Source of the DNA: Gemmatimonadota bacterium
GTDB lineage: Bacteria; Gemmatimonadota; Gemmatimonadetes; JACCXV01; JAHWKZ01
NCBI GenBank assembly: GCA_019347645.1
Contig: JAHWKZ010000016.1
Span: 1-19,471 of the forward strand
Length of the DNA stretch: 19,471 bases
Direction: 5' to 3'
Shown here: positions 9,436 through 16,972 of the stretch, piece by piece
How the letters are laid out: each line of letters opens with the position of its first letter
Numbering within the stretch: the first letter of the stretch is position 1
Position numbers and translations under genes: made by a program
The notes under the pieces: generated by a model
What the model was told of the DNA's origin: nothing
The model's input: the letters and a program-made list of their open reading frames with translations, nothing else
Databases searched by the model: none

Positions 9436-10173
9436 GTGAGAACGGACACTTCGAGTGATCGCCGTTCCGGCGCGCGGCTCGCATCCGTTCGGTGGCGGTG
9501 GTTCCGTCTCGCGATCGTGGCCGTGATCCTCCTCGCCGCGCTGATCGCCGTTCGTCAGGCGGACCTCCCCAGGGGCGCGGGCGAAGTCCGGGCGGCGCTG
9601 GACGGCCTCGGCCCCTGGGCCGCGGCGGCTCTCCTCGGGACATTCGTCCTGAGGCCGCTCCTGCTGCTTCCGATCACCCCGCTGTGGATCGCGGCCGGGG
9701 CGCTCCTCGGATGGGTCGAGGGGACCGCCTTCGCTCTGGCCGGCACGAGTCTCGGCGCCGCCCTCGGTTTCGCCGTCGCTCGAACCTTCGGACGAGGGTG
9801 GGTGGAGGAGCGCCTGGGCTCGCGGCTTCCACGGTGGACGCGCATGTCGGACGGCGAGGGGCTGCGGACGGTGCTGGCGCTGCAGCTGACCCCGGTCATG
9901 CCCCATGATCTGATCAACGCCATGGCCGGCGTGTCGCGTATGCCCTACCGCGCGTTCGCCCTGGGAAGCCTCCTCGGCACGTTGCCGATCATCGGGGTCT
10001 ACGCCTACGTGGGGCAGGCGGTCTGGTCGATCCCCTCGTCGGAATTCTGGGCCGCGATGGCCATCCTCACCACCATGACGCTCCTGATGCTGGCCTGGAA
10101 TCGTCGGCAGGCGCGGCGCCGGGCGGCCAGCCTGTCGGCCCGATGGGAACCGATCCCGGAGGTGGAGCCATGA
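9436..10173 (+). CDS. TVP38/TMEM64 (DedA-like, VTT-domain) membrane protein
   Basis: This is an inner-membrane protein of 245 aa from the TVP38/TMEM64 branch of the DedA superfamily, members of which have been linked to lipid scrambling or flipping and membrane homeostasis. After a basic N-terminus, a helix lies at ~22-40. The VTT core spans ~64-195 and includes VLRPLLLLPITPLWIAAGAL (71-90) with the re-entrant-loop Pro pattern, and a second conserved stretch LTPVMPHDLINAMAGVSRMP (151-170). A last helix sits at ~203-222. The start is a GTG with no ribosome-binding site, placed 6 nt after a plausible -10. The stop codon overlaps the next gene's ATG in ATGA, so the two are translationally coupled. 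The substrate lipid is unknown. Confidence 0.88.
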   Translation: MRTDTSSDRRSGARLASVRWRWFRLAIVAVILLAALIAVRQADLPRGAGEVRAALDGLGPWAAAALLGTFVLRPLLLLPITPLWIAAGALLGWVEGTAFALAGTSLGAALGFAVARTFGRGWVEERLGSRLPRWTRMSDGEGLRTVLALQLTPVMPHDLINAMAGVSRMPYRAFALGSLLGTLPIIGVYAYVGQAVWSIPSSEFWAAMAILTTMTLLMLAWNRRQARRRAASLSARWEPIPEVEP

Positions 10174-10430
10174 AGCGAGGAGGATTCGTCGCCGCCGCGA
10201 TCCTGACGGTCGCGGTGGCGATATCGTGCGATCGCGGCGAGGACGGCGGCATCGAGATCGGTGACGACACGCTCCGGACGGAGGTGCCCGAAGACGCCGC
10301 CGAGCGGTTGGAGCGGACCGGTCGCGCGGTCGGCGGCGCGGTGGGCGAGGCGCTCGAGGAGACCGGGCAGGCGATCGAGGCCGCGGGGGAGAGAATCCAG
10401 GAGGAAGCCGGCGACACGCTGGACTCCTGA
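10170..10430 (+). CDS. Small lipoprotein with an amphipathic helical repeat-like tail
   Basis: This is an unrecognised 86-aa protein. MKRGGFVAAAILTVAVAISC is a lipoprotein signal with Cys20 as the likely lipidation site, although the lipobox (AISC) is slightly atypical. After an acidic linker, residues ~43-84 read as one long amphipathic helix with an apolipoprotein-like spacing of Ala, Gly and charged residues (AERLERTGRAVGGAVGEALE). The ATG overlaps the TGA of the TVP38-like gene by 4 nt, and GGAGG lies about 10 nt upstream, so it is expressed with its membrane-protein neighbour. A joint role in membrane or lipid homeostasis is inference from that coupling alone. Its stop is 7 nt from the convergent hydrolase stop. 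Confidence 0.8.
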   Translation: MKRGGFVAAAILTVAVAISCDRGEDGGIEIGDDTLRTEVPEDAAERLERTGRAVGGAVGEALEETGQAIEAAGERIQEEAGDTLDS

Positions 10431-10437
10431 GGGTTCG

Positions 10438-11370
10438 CTACCGGAGGCCCGAGATCTCCATCCACTGCAACGTCACCCCCATCAGCTCGGCGATGGCCTC
10501 CGTCTCGTTCCTGGCGACGTGGGCCGAGTCGAACCAGACCAGGCGCTTCGGCTCGCGGGCCGCATCGTAGAGCGCCACCACGCTCTCGTGCGGGATCAGC
10601 GCGTCCCCGGTCGCGTTCACCATCAGGAGCGGGCGCGGGGCGATGGCCTCGACGTACCTCGTGGGCTCGAGCGGCGCCATCGCCCACTCCACCAGGGTGG
10701 CGACGACCGGGACGAGCCGGGCCGGCATTCGGTCCCCGTACGCGTGGGCGAAGATGGTGGAGATGTCGCCGCCGCCGTGGAGGAGGGCGATCCCCGAGAC
10801 GCGGCGATCGGTGGCGACCGCGGCCACCGTGAAGGGGACCCCGAGACTCACGCCCACGATCGTGACCCGGCTCGGGTCGACGTCCTGGCGGGCGTAGAGG
10901 TACTGGGTCGCCAGGAGCAACGCGGCCGGGGTCTCGAACGCGGCTTCGCGGAGCGCCGGAACGCGCCGCACCCAGTCCCATCCGGAGAGACCGCGGCGCG
11001 GCCCGTGATACGGATACTCGACGCTGGCCACCACGAGATCGCCGGTCTCCGGAGGTATCTCGGCCGCGCGTCTCCCGGTCCGGAAGCCGCCCATCAGGAT
11101 GATCGCCGGCCTGAGCTCCCCGTCGGACCGTTCCGCCGCCCGGACTCGGAGCAGGACCTCGAGGCCGGAGTCGCTGACCAGGGTCACGTCCGTCACCAGC
11201 TTTCCGTCCGGTCCGTAGCCGATCCCGGTCGAGTCCCGGACGGCGACGAGCTCCCCGGCCTCCCGGGCGAACAGAGGTCGGTAGTCCTGACGGCGGTACC
11301 CCCACAGCCCGGCGGCGCCCACCAGGACCACGGCCAGCGCGACGAGGCATCCCACCCGTCTCACGAGCAC
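10438..11370 (-). CDS. Membrane-anchored alpha/beta hydrolase
   Basis: This is a predicted serine hydrolase (esterase/peptidase-like, dienelactone-hydrolase style) held to the outside of the inner membrane. The 310-aa product begins with a basic stub and one hydrophobic segment (~7-23). The fold follows, with an oxyanion-type strand PAIILMGGF (88-96), nucleophile elbow GVSLG with Ser175, Asp256 in NATGDALIP and His284 in DSAHVARN: a complete Ser-Asp-His triad in family order. The substrate cannot be named. The start is uncertain: GTG at 11370 or GTG at 11364 give nearly the same protein, and neither has a clear ribosome-binding site. The frame remains open upstream through high-GC antisense sequence. 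The gene diverges from the TPR/thioredoxin lipoprotein gene. Confidence 0.85.
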   Translation of the reverse strand: MLVRRVGCLVALAVVLVGAAGLWGYRRQDYRPLFAREAGELVAVRDSTGIGYGPDGKLVTDVTLVSDSGLEVLLRVRAAERSDGELRPAIILMGGFRTGRRAAEIPPETGDLVVASVEYPYHGPRRGLSGWDWVRRVPALREAAFETPAALLLATQYLYARQDVDPSRVTIVGVSLGVPFTVAAVATDRRVSGIALLHGGGDISTIFAHAYGDRMPARLVPVVATLVEWAMAPLEPTRYVEAIAPRPLLMVNATGDALIPHESVVALYDAAREPKRLVWFDSAHVARNETEAIAELMGVTLQWMEISGLR

Positions 11371-11384
11371 GCCCGGCGGACCGG

Positions 11385-11414
11385 TTGACGAGCGTCTCGC
11401 TCGGCGGCTATCGT
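11385..11414 (+). promoter_or_regulatory. Strong candidate promoter for the TlpA-like/OPT/EF-G2 operon
   Basis: TTGACG (11385-11390) is five-sixths of a consensus -35. After 18 nt comes TATCGT (11409-11414), four of six -10 positions. Transcription would begin around 11421. A GTG at 11424 is therefore a leaderless candidate start, while an ATG at 11520 would leave a ~100-nt leader. Confidence 0.5.
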
Positions 11415-11519
11415 GCGTCTCCCGTGACCGGCTTTCGATCGGAACGATCCAATTCTGCCCGTCCCCTCCACGCACGCCAAGGTGAAAGTTCGCCCGTCCC
11501 CCGACAAGCCGGGCCGCCG

Positions 11520-12638
11520 ATGGCGGCTGGGCTCGCGGCGGGACTTCTGCTCGCCGCCGGATGCGCCGCCTTCGCCGGCTCCGGCGAGGAGCGTCCTCCG
11601 GGGCCGGTGAGGGTGCCGGCCGAGTCGATCCCGGCGGCAGCGTTTCGACCCGCGGTCGGCGTCGACTCGCTCGCCGGCTCGCTGCTCGCGCGCTCCGAGA
11701 GCCTTCCGATCGACTCCCTGGCCGCGCTCGAGGCGGAGATCCGCGATTGGCTGGCCCGGCTCGAGTACCAGGACCCGGCGCTGGCCCCGATGGACCGGTC
11801 TCCCGGCCCCTTCTTCCGGCACTACCGGGGGCGGCTCCTCGACGCCCTCGGGGTCGCCGCCCTGCGGCGGGGCGACCTCCGGCAGGCCGAAGCAGCGCTG
11901 CGATCCGCCGTGACCGAGATCCACAGCCGGGGCACGACGTCCGGCTACGCGCGCCACTTCCTCCATCTGGGCGACGTCCTGGCGGAGCGCGGCCGCTGGC
12001 GCGAGGCGGCGGAGGCCTATCTCGCCGCGGAAGTGCGCGGGATGGGCGAAGTCGCCACGCCCGGGCTCGAGGCCGCCTGGCGGCGCTCCCGAGGCTCGCG
12101 CGCGGGACTTGATCGCGCCCGGGAGGCCGAGCGCGCACGAGTCGAGGACGAACGTCGCCAGGAGGTCGTCTCCGGCATCCTCCACGAGCCCCTGCCTTCC
12201 TTCGCCTGGCCGCGCCGCACCGGTCCTCCGCTCTCCAGCGCCGAGCTCCTCGGAGCCCCGGCCGTCATCGCGGCCTGGGCGCCGGGATGCTGCCCGGATT
12301 GGCCCGCCGCTCTGGCGCCGCTGGCCACCCGACTCGCGGCCCGGGGCGCCGCGCTCGTACCCGTCTGGCTGGACGAGGATCCCGCCGCGGCGGGCCCGCT
12401 CGCCGATCTCCCCATCCTGGTCCCGCCGAACTCCGCGGAGGCCCGCCGCAGTCTCGGCCTGGCGCGCCTCCCCGCGCTCCTGGTCGTGGACGCCGCCGGT
12501 CGGATTCGGTACCGTCATGCCGGGCACGCGGCCGAGCCGCTCCCCGTCGACGACGTCATCCTCCAGATCGATCACCTCGAGCGCCGACGGACCGGCTCCG
12601 CGGCGCCCGCCGCGAACCCCGTTCGGGAGGCTCGATGA
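11520..12638 (+). CDS. Lipoprotein with TPR-like helices and a TlpA-type thioredoxin fold lacking the second active-site Cys
   Basis: This predicted periplasm-facing lipoprotein has 372 aa from the ATG at 11520. A short hydrophobic signal leads to lipobox AAGC (Cys15). Residues ~62-175 are helical and TPR-like (ALRRGDLRQAEAALRSAV, then LGDVLAERGRWREAAEAYL). Residues ~222-352 form a thioredoxin-like domain of the TlpA/ResA type, with WAPGCCPDW (253-261) at the active site and the cis-Pro strand LPALLVVDAAGRI (317-329). The usual CxxC is C257-C258-P-D, so the resolving Cys is absent. The start is uncertain: an in-frame GTG at 11424 adds 32 residues, including the Arg residues a signal normally has, but its codons show lower GC3 than the gene. 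The stop overlaps the OPT gene's ATG (ATGA). I cannot assign a redox role. Confidence 0.78.
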   Translation: MAAGLAAGLLLAAGCAAFAGSGEERPPGPVRVPAESIPAAAFRPAVGVDSLAGSLLARSESLPIDSLAALEAEIRDWLARLEYQDPALAPMDRSPGPFFRHYRGRLLDALGVAALRRGDLRQAEAALRSAVTEIHSRGTTSGYARHFLHLGDVLAERGRWREAAEAYLAAEVRGMGEVATPGLEAAWRRSRGSRAGLDRAREAERARVEDERRQEVVSGILHEPLPSFAWPRRTGPPLSSAELLGAPAVIAAWAPGCCPDWPAALAPLATRLAARGAALVPVWLDEDPAAAGPLADLPILVPPNSAEARRSLGLARLPALLVVDAAGRIRYRHAGHAAEPLPVDDVILQIDHLERRRTGSAAPAANPVREAR

Positions 12639-14662
12639 ACGACGAGACCAGGGTCGAGGAGGCGCCCGTCACTCGAAAGGGAAAGGGGCTGCCGCCCGAG
12701 GCGTACGAGGAGATCCCGGGCCTCGAATACGAGCCGTACATTCCGGCCTCCGCGTCGTTGCCCGAGTTCACGCTGCGGGCGGTTCTGATCGGTGCGGTCG
12801 TGGGCATCGTCTTCGGCGCGGCGAACGCCTACCTCGGTCTCAAGGTCGGCCTCACCGTCAGCGCGTCGATCCCGGCGGCGGTGATGGGCGTGGCCGTCTT
12901 CCGGGTGTTGAAGGGCGGCTCGATCCTCGAGGGGAACATGGTCCAGACCGTCGGCTCGGCCGGCGAGTCGCTGGCCGCCGGGGTGATCTTCACGATCCCG
13001 GCGCTGTTCATCTTCGGCCTGGCCCCCTCCCAGATCCTGATCTTCACGCTCGCCTCGCTGGGGGGCCTGCTCGGCGTGCTGTTCATGATCCCGCTCCGGC
13101 GCTATCTGATCCGCGACGAGCACGGACGGCTCCCCTATCCCGAGGGCACGGCGTGCGCCGAGGTGCTGGCCGCCGGCGACACCGGAGGTGCGAAGGCCAG
13201 ACTGCTGTTCAGCGGCCTCGGGGTCGGTGGCGTCTACCAGTACCTGGTCAACGGCAACGCGCTGTCGCTCTGGGAAGGCGAGCCGAGCTTCCGGATCACC
13301 GGCTATCCGAGGGCCGAGGTCGGGGTGGCGGCCACCCCCGAGCTACTCGGCGTGGGCTACGTCATCGGCCCGAAGATCAGCGCGATCCTGCTGGCCGGCG
13401 GGGTGATCGGCTGGCTCGTTCTGATCCCGGCGATCGCCACCTTCGGGGCCACCGCCAGCGCTCCGTTGTATCCGGAGACCGAGATGCTGATCCGGGACAT
13501 GGAGCCGGGGCAGATCTGGAACCGCTACATCCGCTACATCGGAGCCGGCGCGGTGGCCTTCGGGGGCCTCGTGACGCTGTTGCGGGCCTTGCCGGTCATC
13601 TGGCAGTCGTTCAAGGTCGGCCTCGGCGGCCTGCGCGAGACGGCCGGGGAGGCCGCGGCCCGGCGCACCGACGACGACCTCTCGTTCAGGCTCGTGGTCG
13701 GCGGCGCGCTCGGGATCGGCCTGATCCTGGCGCTCCTGCCGCCTTCGCTCGCTCCCGTGGGACCGCTGGGGGCCCTCCTGATGGTCCTCTTCTCGTTCTT
13801 CTTCGTGACCGTCTCCTCGCGGATCGTGGGGCTGATCGGAACCTCGTCGAACCCGGTCTCCGGGATGACCATCGCCACGCTGCTGGTGACCGCGCTGATC
13901 TTCGTCGCCCTCGGGAGGACCGAGACCGCCGTGGGCGATCCCCGCATGGCGATCCTGCTGGTGGGCGCGGTGATCGCGATCAGCGCGGCGATCGCCGGCG
14001 ACACCTCCCAGGACCTCAAGACGGGCTTCCTGATCGGCGCCACGCCGCGCCGCCAGCAGTGGGGCGAGATGATCGGCGTGCTGACCAGCGCCACGGTGAT
14101 GGGCGCGGTGCTGCTGGTCCTCCATGGCGGCCTCGGGATCGGCTCCGAGGAGTTGCCGGCCCCGCAGGCCACCCTGATGGCCCTGGTGATCGACGGGGTG
14201 GTGAACGCCGATCTCCCGTGGGCGCTCGTGGTGGTGGGCGTGTTCATCGCGGCGGTCTTCGAGATGCTGGGGCTGCCCTCCCTGGCCCTCGCCGTCGGGC
14301 TCTACCTGCCGCTCTCGCTCACCACGCCCATCATGGCGGGCGGGCTCGTCCGGCTTCTCGTGGAGAAGCGAAACGAGGGCGAGGAGCGTCGCGAGAAGCG
14401 CGAGAACGGAGTGCTCTTCGCCTCGGGTCTGATCGCGGGCGCGGCGGTCGTGGGCGTGCTGATCGCCGGACTGGTCTTCGGGGCCGAGCAGTCGGTCGCG
14501 GTGCGGTCGTTCCAGGATGCGGTGACCGGCCTCACCGGCGGCGCCGGAGCGGTCGTGTCGCTCGCCGTCTTCCTGGGTCTGGCCGGCCTGCTCTGGTGGG
14601 TCGCCGAGCGGGCCCGCACCGGGGGTGGCATCGAGGACATCCAGCGAGCCGAGGAGATGTGA
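12635..14662 (+). CDS. Oligopeptide transporter, OPT family
   Basis: This is an inner-membrane transporter of 675 aa, the usual length for bacterial OPT proteins, which import small peptides with protons (related plant YSL proteins carry metal chelates). After a ~40-residue charged N-terminus it is almost wholly hydrophobic, with about 15 membrane segments. Family-typical stretches are NAYLGLKVGLTVSASIPAAV (64-83), NMVQTVGSAGES (101-112), LPYPEGTACAEVL, and late in the protein TSQDLKTGFLIGATPRRQQW. The ATG overlaps the preceding stop by 4 nt and has GGGAGG 5 nt upstream, so expression is coupled to the TlpA-like lipoprotein. The substrate is not decidable: peptides are the default, iron-chelate transport the alternative. 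The EF-G2 gene follows 34 nt after its stop. Confidence 0.93.
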   Translation: MNDETRVEEAPVTRKGKGLPPEAYEEIPGLEYEPYIPASASLPEFTLRAVLIGAVVGIVFGAANAYLGLKVGLTVSASIPAAVMGVAVFRVLKGGSILEGNMVQTVGSAGESLAAGVIFTIPALFIFGLAPSQILIFTLASLGGLLGVLFMIPLRRYLIRDEHGRLPYPEGTACAEVLAAGDTGGAKARLLFSGLGVGGVYQYLVNGNALSLWEGEPSFRITGYPRAEVGVAATPELLGVGYVIGPKISAILLAGGVIGWLVLIPAIATFGATASAPLYPETEMLIRDMEPGQIWNRYIRYIGAGAVAFGGLVTLLRALPVIWQSFKVGLGGLRETAGEAAARRTDDDLSFRLVVGGALGIGLILALLPPSLAPVGPLGALLMVLFSFFFVTVSSRIVGLIGTSSNPVSGMTIATLLVTALIFVALGRTETAVGDPRMAILLVGAVIAISAAIAGDTSQDLKTGFLIGATPRRQQWGEMIGVLTSATVMGAVLLVLHGGLGIGSEELPAPQATLMALVIDGVVNADLPWALVVVGVFIAAVFEMLGLPSLALAVGLYLPLSLTTPIMAGGLVRLLVEKRNEGEERREKRENGVLFASGLIAGAAVVGVLIAGLVFGAEQSVAVRSFQDAVTGLTGGAGAVVSLAVFLGLAGLLWWVAERARTGGGIEDIQRAEEM

Positions 14663-14664
14663 CG

Positions 14665-14700
14665 ATGGACGAATCGAACACCGAAAAGGAGTCGGTATGA
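14665..14700 (+). other. 11-codon mini-ORF overlapping the EF-G2 start
   Basis: ATG at 14665 opens an 11-residue frame (MDESNTEKESV) that ends in a TGA at 14698-14700, overlapping the EF-G2 ATG (14697) in the classic ATGA arrangement. GAGGAG lies 8 nt upstream. It could be a translated coupling peptide between the OPT and EF-G2 genes. EF-G2 has its own strong ribosome-binding site (AAAGGAG), however, so chance remains quite possible. Confidence 0.35.
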
Positions 14701-16799
14701 ACGTCTACGACAGCGAATCGATCCGGAACGTGGCTTTCGTCGGACACGGCGGATCCGGCAAGACCACCCTCGTCAACGCGATGGCGTACCTGGCCGGATC
14801 CACCTCCCGAATGGGCTCGGTCGAGCAGGGCAGCGCTCTGACCGACTTCACCCCCGACGAGATCGAGCACCAGATCTCCGTCCACGTGGCGCTGGCCCAC
14901 GCCCGGTTCATGGACGCCAAGCTCAACCTGATCGACACGCCGGGATATCTCGATTTCGCCGGCGAGGTGAAAGCCGGGCTCCGGGTGGCCGACGCCGCCT
15001 GCGTGACCGTCAGCGCGGTGGCCGGCGTCGAGGTCGGCACCGAGCGCGTGTGGAGCTACGCCGACGAGGAGAAGCTTCCCCGGTTCGTGTTCGTCAACGG
15101 GATGGACAAGGAGCACGCCGACTTCGACACCGTCTATCGGCAGATCCGCGACACCCTGACGGCGCGCGCGATCCCGGTCGAGATCCCCATCGGTCAGGGA
15201 TCCGACTTCCACGGGCTGGTCAACCTCTTCAGCGAGAAGGCCCACCTCTACAAGGACGGCACCAAGGGCGAGCGGGAGATCGGCGAGATCCCGGATGAGG
15301 TGCGCGAGCGCTACGAGAGGTTCCGGCGCGAGCTGATCGAGACCGTCGCCGAGACCGACGACACGCTGATCGAGCGGTACCTCGAGGGCGAGGAGCTCTC
15401 CCGCGAGGACGTGCTGACGGCCATGAAGGCGGGGATGAAGCGCGGGGAGCTGGTGCCGGTCTTCTGCGGCTCGGCGGCGCGGCTCCAGGGGGTGCGTTCG
15501 CTGCTGCAGAAGGTGGTGGAGCTGGCGCCGAAGCCGACCGAGCGGCCCGACGTGCGGGGGACCAGGCCGAACTCCGACGAGAAGGTGTTCCTCGAGCCCA
15601 GGGAATCTTCCCCGCTGTCGGCCCTCGTGTTCAAGACGACGACCGAGCCCCATGTGGGCGAGCTCTCCTACTTCCGCGTCTTCAGCGGGGCGATCGACAG
15701 CGGCCAGGACGTCCACAACTCGAGCCGCGGCCACGACGAGCGGCTGGCGCACATCGCGATCATGCAGGGCCACGACCGCGTCGAGGTGCCGAGGCTGGCC
15801 TGCGGCGACATCGGCGTGGTCCCCAAGCTCAAGGGGACCCACACCGGCGACACGCTGTGCGACAAGTCCAGTCCCGTCGTGCTCCGCGGGATCCGCTTCC
15901 CGACGCCGGTGATCGCGGTCGCGATCGAGCCCGAGCGCGAGGGCGAGGAGGAGAAGATCGGCAGCGCGATGTCGAAGCTCCACGAGGAGGACCCCACCTT
16001 CGTCCACGCGTACAACCCGGAGCTCGGCCAGACGATCATCCGCGGGATGGGGGAGCTCCACCTCCAGGTCGTGCTCGAGCGGATGGAGCGGAAGTTCAAC
16101 GTCCGGGCGACCATGCTCCAACCGAAGATCGCCTACCGGGAGACGATCCGGTCGAGCGGGGAGGCGCAGGGCCGCTATAAGAAGCAGACCGGCGGACGCG
16201 GTCAGTTCGGCGACTGCTGGATCCGGCTGATCCCGCTGGAGCGCGGGCAAGGCTACGAGTTCGTCGACCAGATCACCGGCGGGGCGATCCCGAACAAGTT
16301 CATCCCGGCCGTCGACAAGGGGATCCAGGAGGCGATGAGCAAGGGGGTGATCGCGGGCTATCCGGTGGTGGACGTTCGGGTGGAGCTCTTCGACGGCTCC
16401 TACCACTCGGTCGACTCCTCGGAGATGGCGTTCAAGATCGCCGGGTCTATAGCCTTCCAGGCCGCCGCCGAGCGATGCAGGCCGGTGCTGCTGGAGCCGA
16501 TCATGGAGGTGACCGCGATGACGCCCGACGAGTACCTGGGCGACGTGATCGGCGACCTCAACCAGCGGCGCGGACGGGTGCTGGGGATGGAGCCGATGGG
16601 GACGGGGAAGCAGAAGGTGAGCGCGATGGTGCCGCAGGCGGAGCTCTACCGCTACTCGACGACCCTGCGGTCGCTGACGCAGGGGCGCGGCGACCACACC
16701 CGCTCGTTCCACGGGTACGAGGAGGTGCCGGGGCACATCGCGGAGAGGATCGTCGAGGAGGCGGAGACGGAGCGGGAGGGGGCGGCGATCCGGCACTGA
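14697..16799 (+). CDS. fusA2: Elongation factor G-like protein, EF-G2 type
   Basis: This is a translational GTPase of 700 aa with all five EF-G domains, a paralogue of the translocase rather than the housekeeping copy. The P-loop is GHGGSGKT (16-23), typical of the EF-G2/FusA2 branch; canonical EF-G has AHIDAGKT. Switch II is DTPGY (80-84), with Tyr replacing the catalytic His. The G4 motif reads NGMD (134-137) instead of NKxD, losing the Lys that normally stacks on guanine. Domain IV/V segments such as GGRGQFGDCW and VTAMTPDEYLGDVIGDLN are well kept. The ATG has a strong site (AAAGGAG). Biochemical data on EF-G2 proteins are limited. Ribosome binding is likely from the conserved domains, but a role in translocation, recycling or stress is undecided. 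It is probably cotranscribed with the OPT transporter. Confidence 0.9.
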   Translation: MNVYDSESIRNVAFVGHGGSGKTTLVNAMAYLAGSTSRMGSVEQGSALTDFTPDEIEHQISVHVALAHARFMDAKLNLIDTPGYLDFAGEVKAGLRVADAACVTVSAVAGVEVGTERVWSYADEEKLPRFVFVNGMDKEHADFDTVYRQIRDTLTARAIPVEIPIGQGSDFHGLVNLFSEKAHLYKDGTKGEREIGEIPDEVRERYERFRRELIETVAETDDTLIERYLEGEELSREDVLTAMKAGMKRGELVPVFCGSAARLQGVRSLLQKVVELAPKPTERPDVRGTRPNSDEKVFLEPRESSPLSALVFKTTTEPHVGELSYFRVFSGAIDSGQDVHNSSRGHDERLAHIAIMQGHDRVEVPRLACGDIGVVPKLKGTHTGDTLCDKSSPVVLRGIRFPTPVIAVAIEPEREGEEEKIGSAMSKLHEEDPTFVHAYNPELGQTIIRGMGELHLQVVLERMERKFNVRATMLQPKIAYRETIRSSGEAQGRYKKQTGGRGQFGDCWIRLIPLERGQGYEFVDQITGGAIPNKFIPAVDKGIQEAMSKGVIAGYPVVDVRVELFDGSYHSVDSSEMAFKIAGSIAFQAAAERCRPVLLEPIMEVTAMTPDEYLGDVIGDLNQRRGRVLGMEPMGTGKQKVSAMVPQAELYRYSTTLRSLTQGRGDHTRSFHGYEEVPGHIAERIVEEAETEREGAAIRH

Positions 16800-16972
16800 A
16801 CGGGGCCGCCGTCCCCCGGGCACCGGGCCTGGATCAGGTCGCACAAGCAGGATCCACAGGAAGAGCCAGAGTCGTCCTCGGACGGCCGACCTTTCGACCG
16901 CCGGATCGAAGCGCCTGGAAAACCAGCGAGGCACGGGTCAACCGACGTGGCTTCGCTCGCGTTTGTACGCCG
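16800..16972. other. Intergenic region without recognisable gene or terminator
   Basis: Between the EF-G2 stop and the next lipoprotein start I see two small hairpins, CCCGG/CCGGG (16815-16827) and CGTCC/GGACG (16873-16884), neither followed by a T tract. No good promoter was recognised. TTTGTAC just before 16973 could be a degenerate -10 for a leaderless start. Confidence 0.3.

Noticed and set aside
11371..12138. N-terminal extension of the alpha/beta hydrolase frame
   Set aside because: The Arg/Ser/Pro-rich composition is antisense to the TlpA-like lipoprotein. The hydrolase has a natural anchor helix right after the GTG at 11370.
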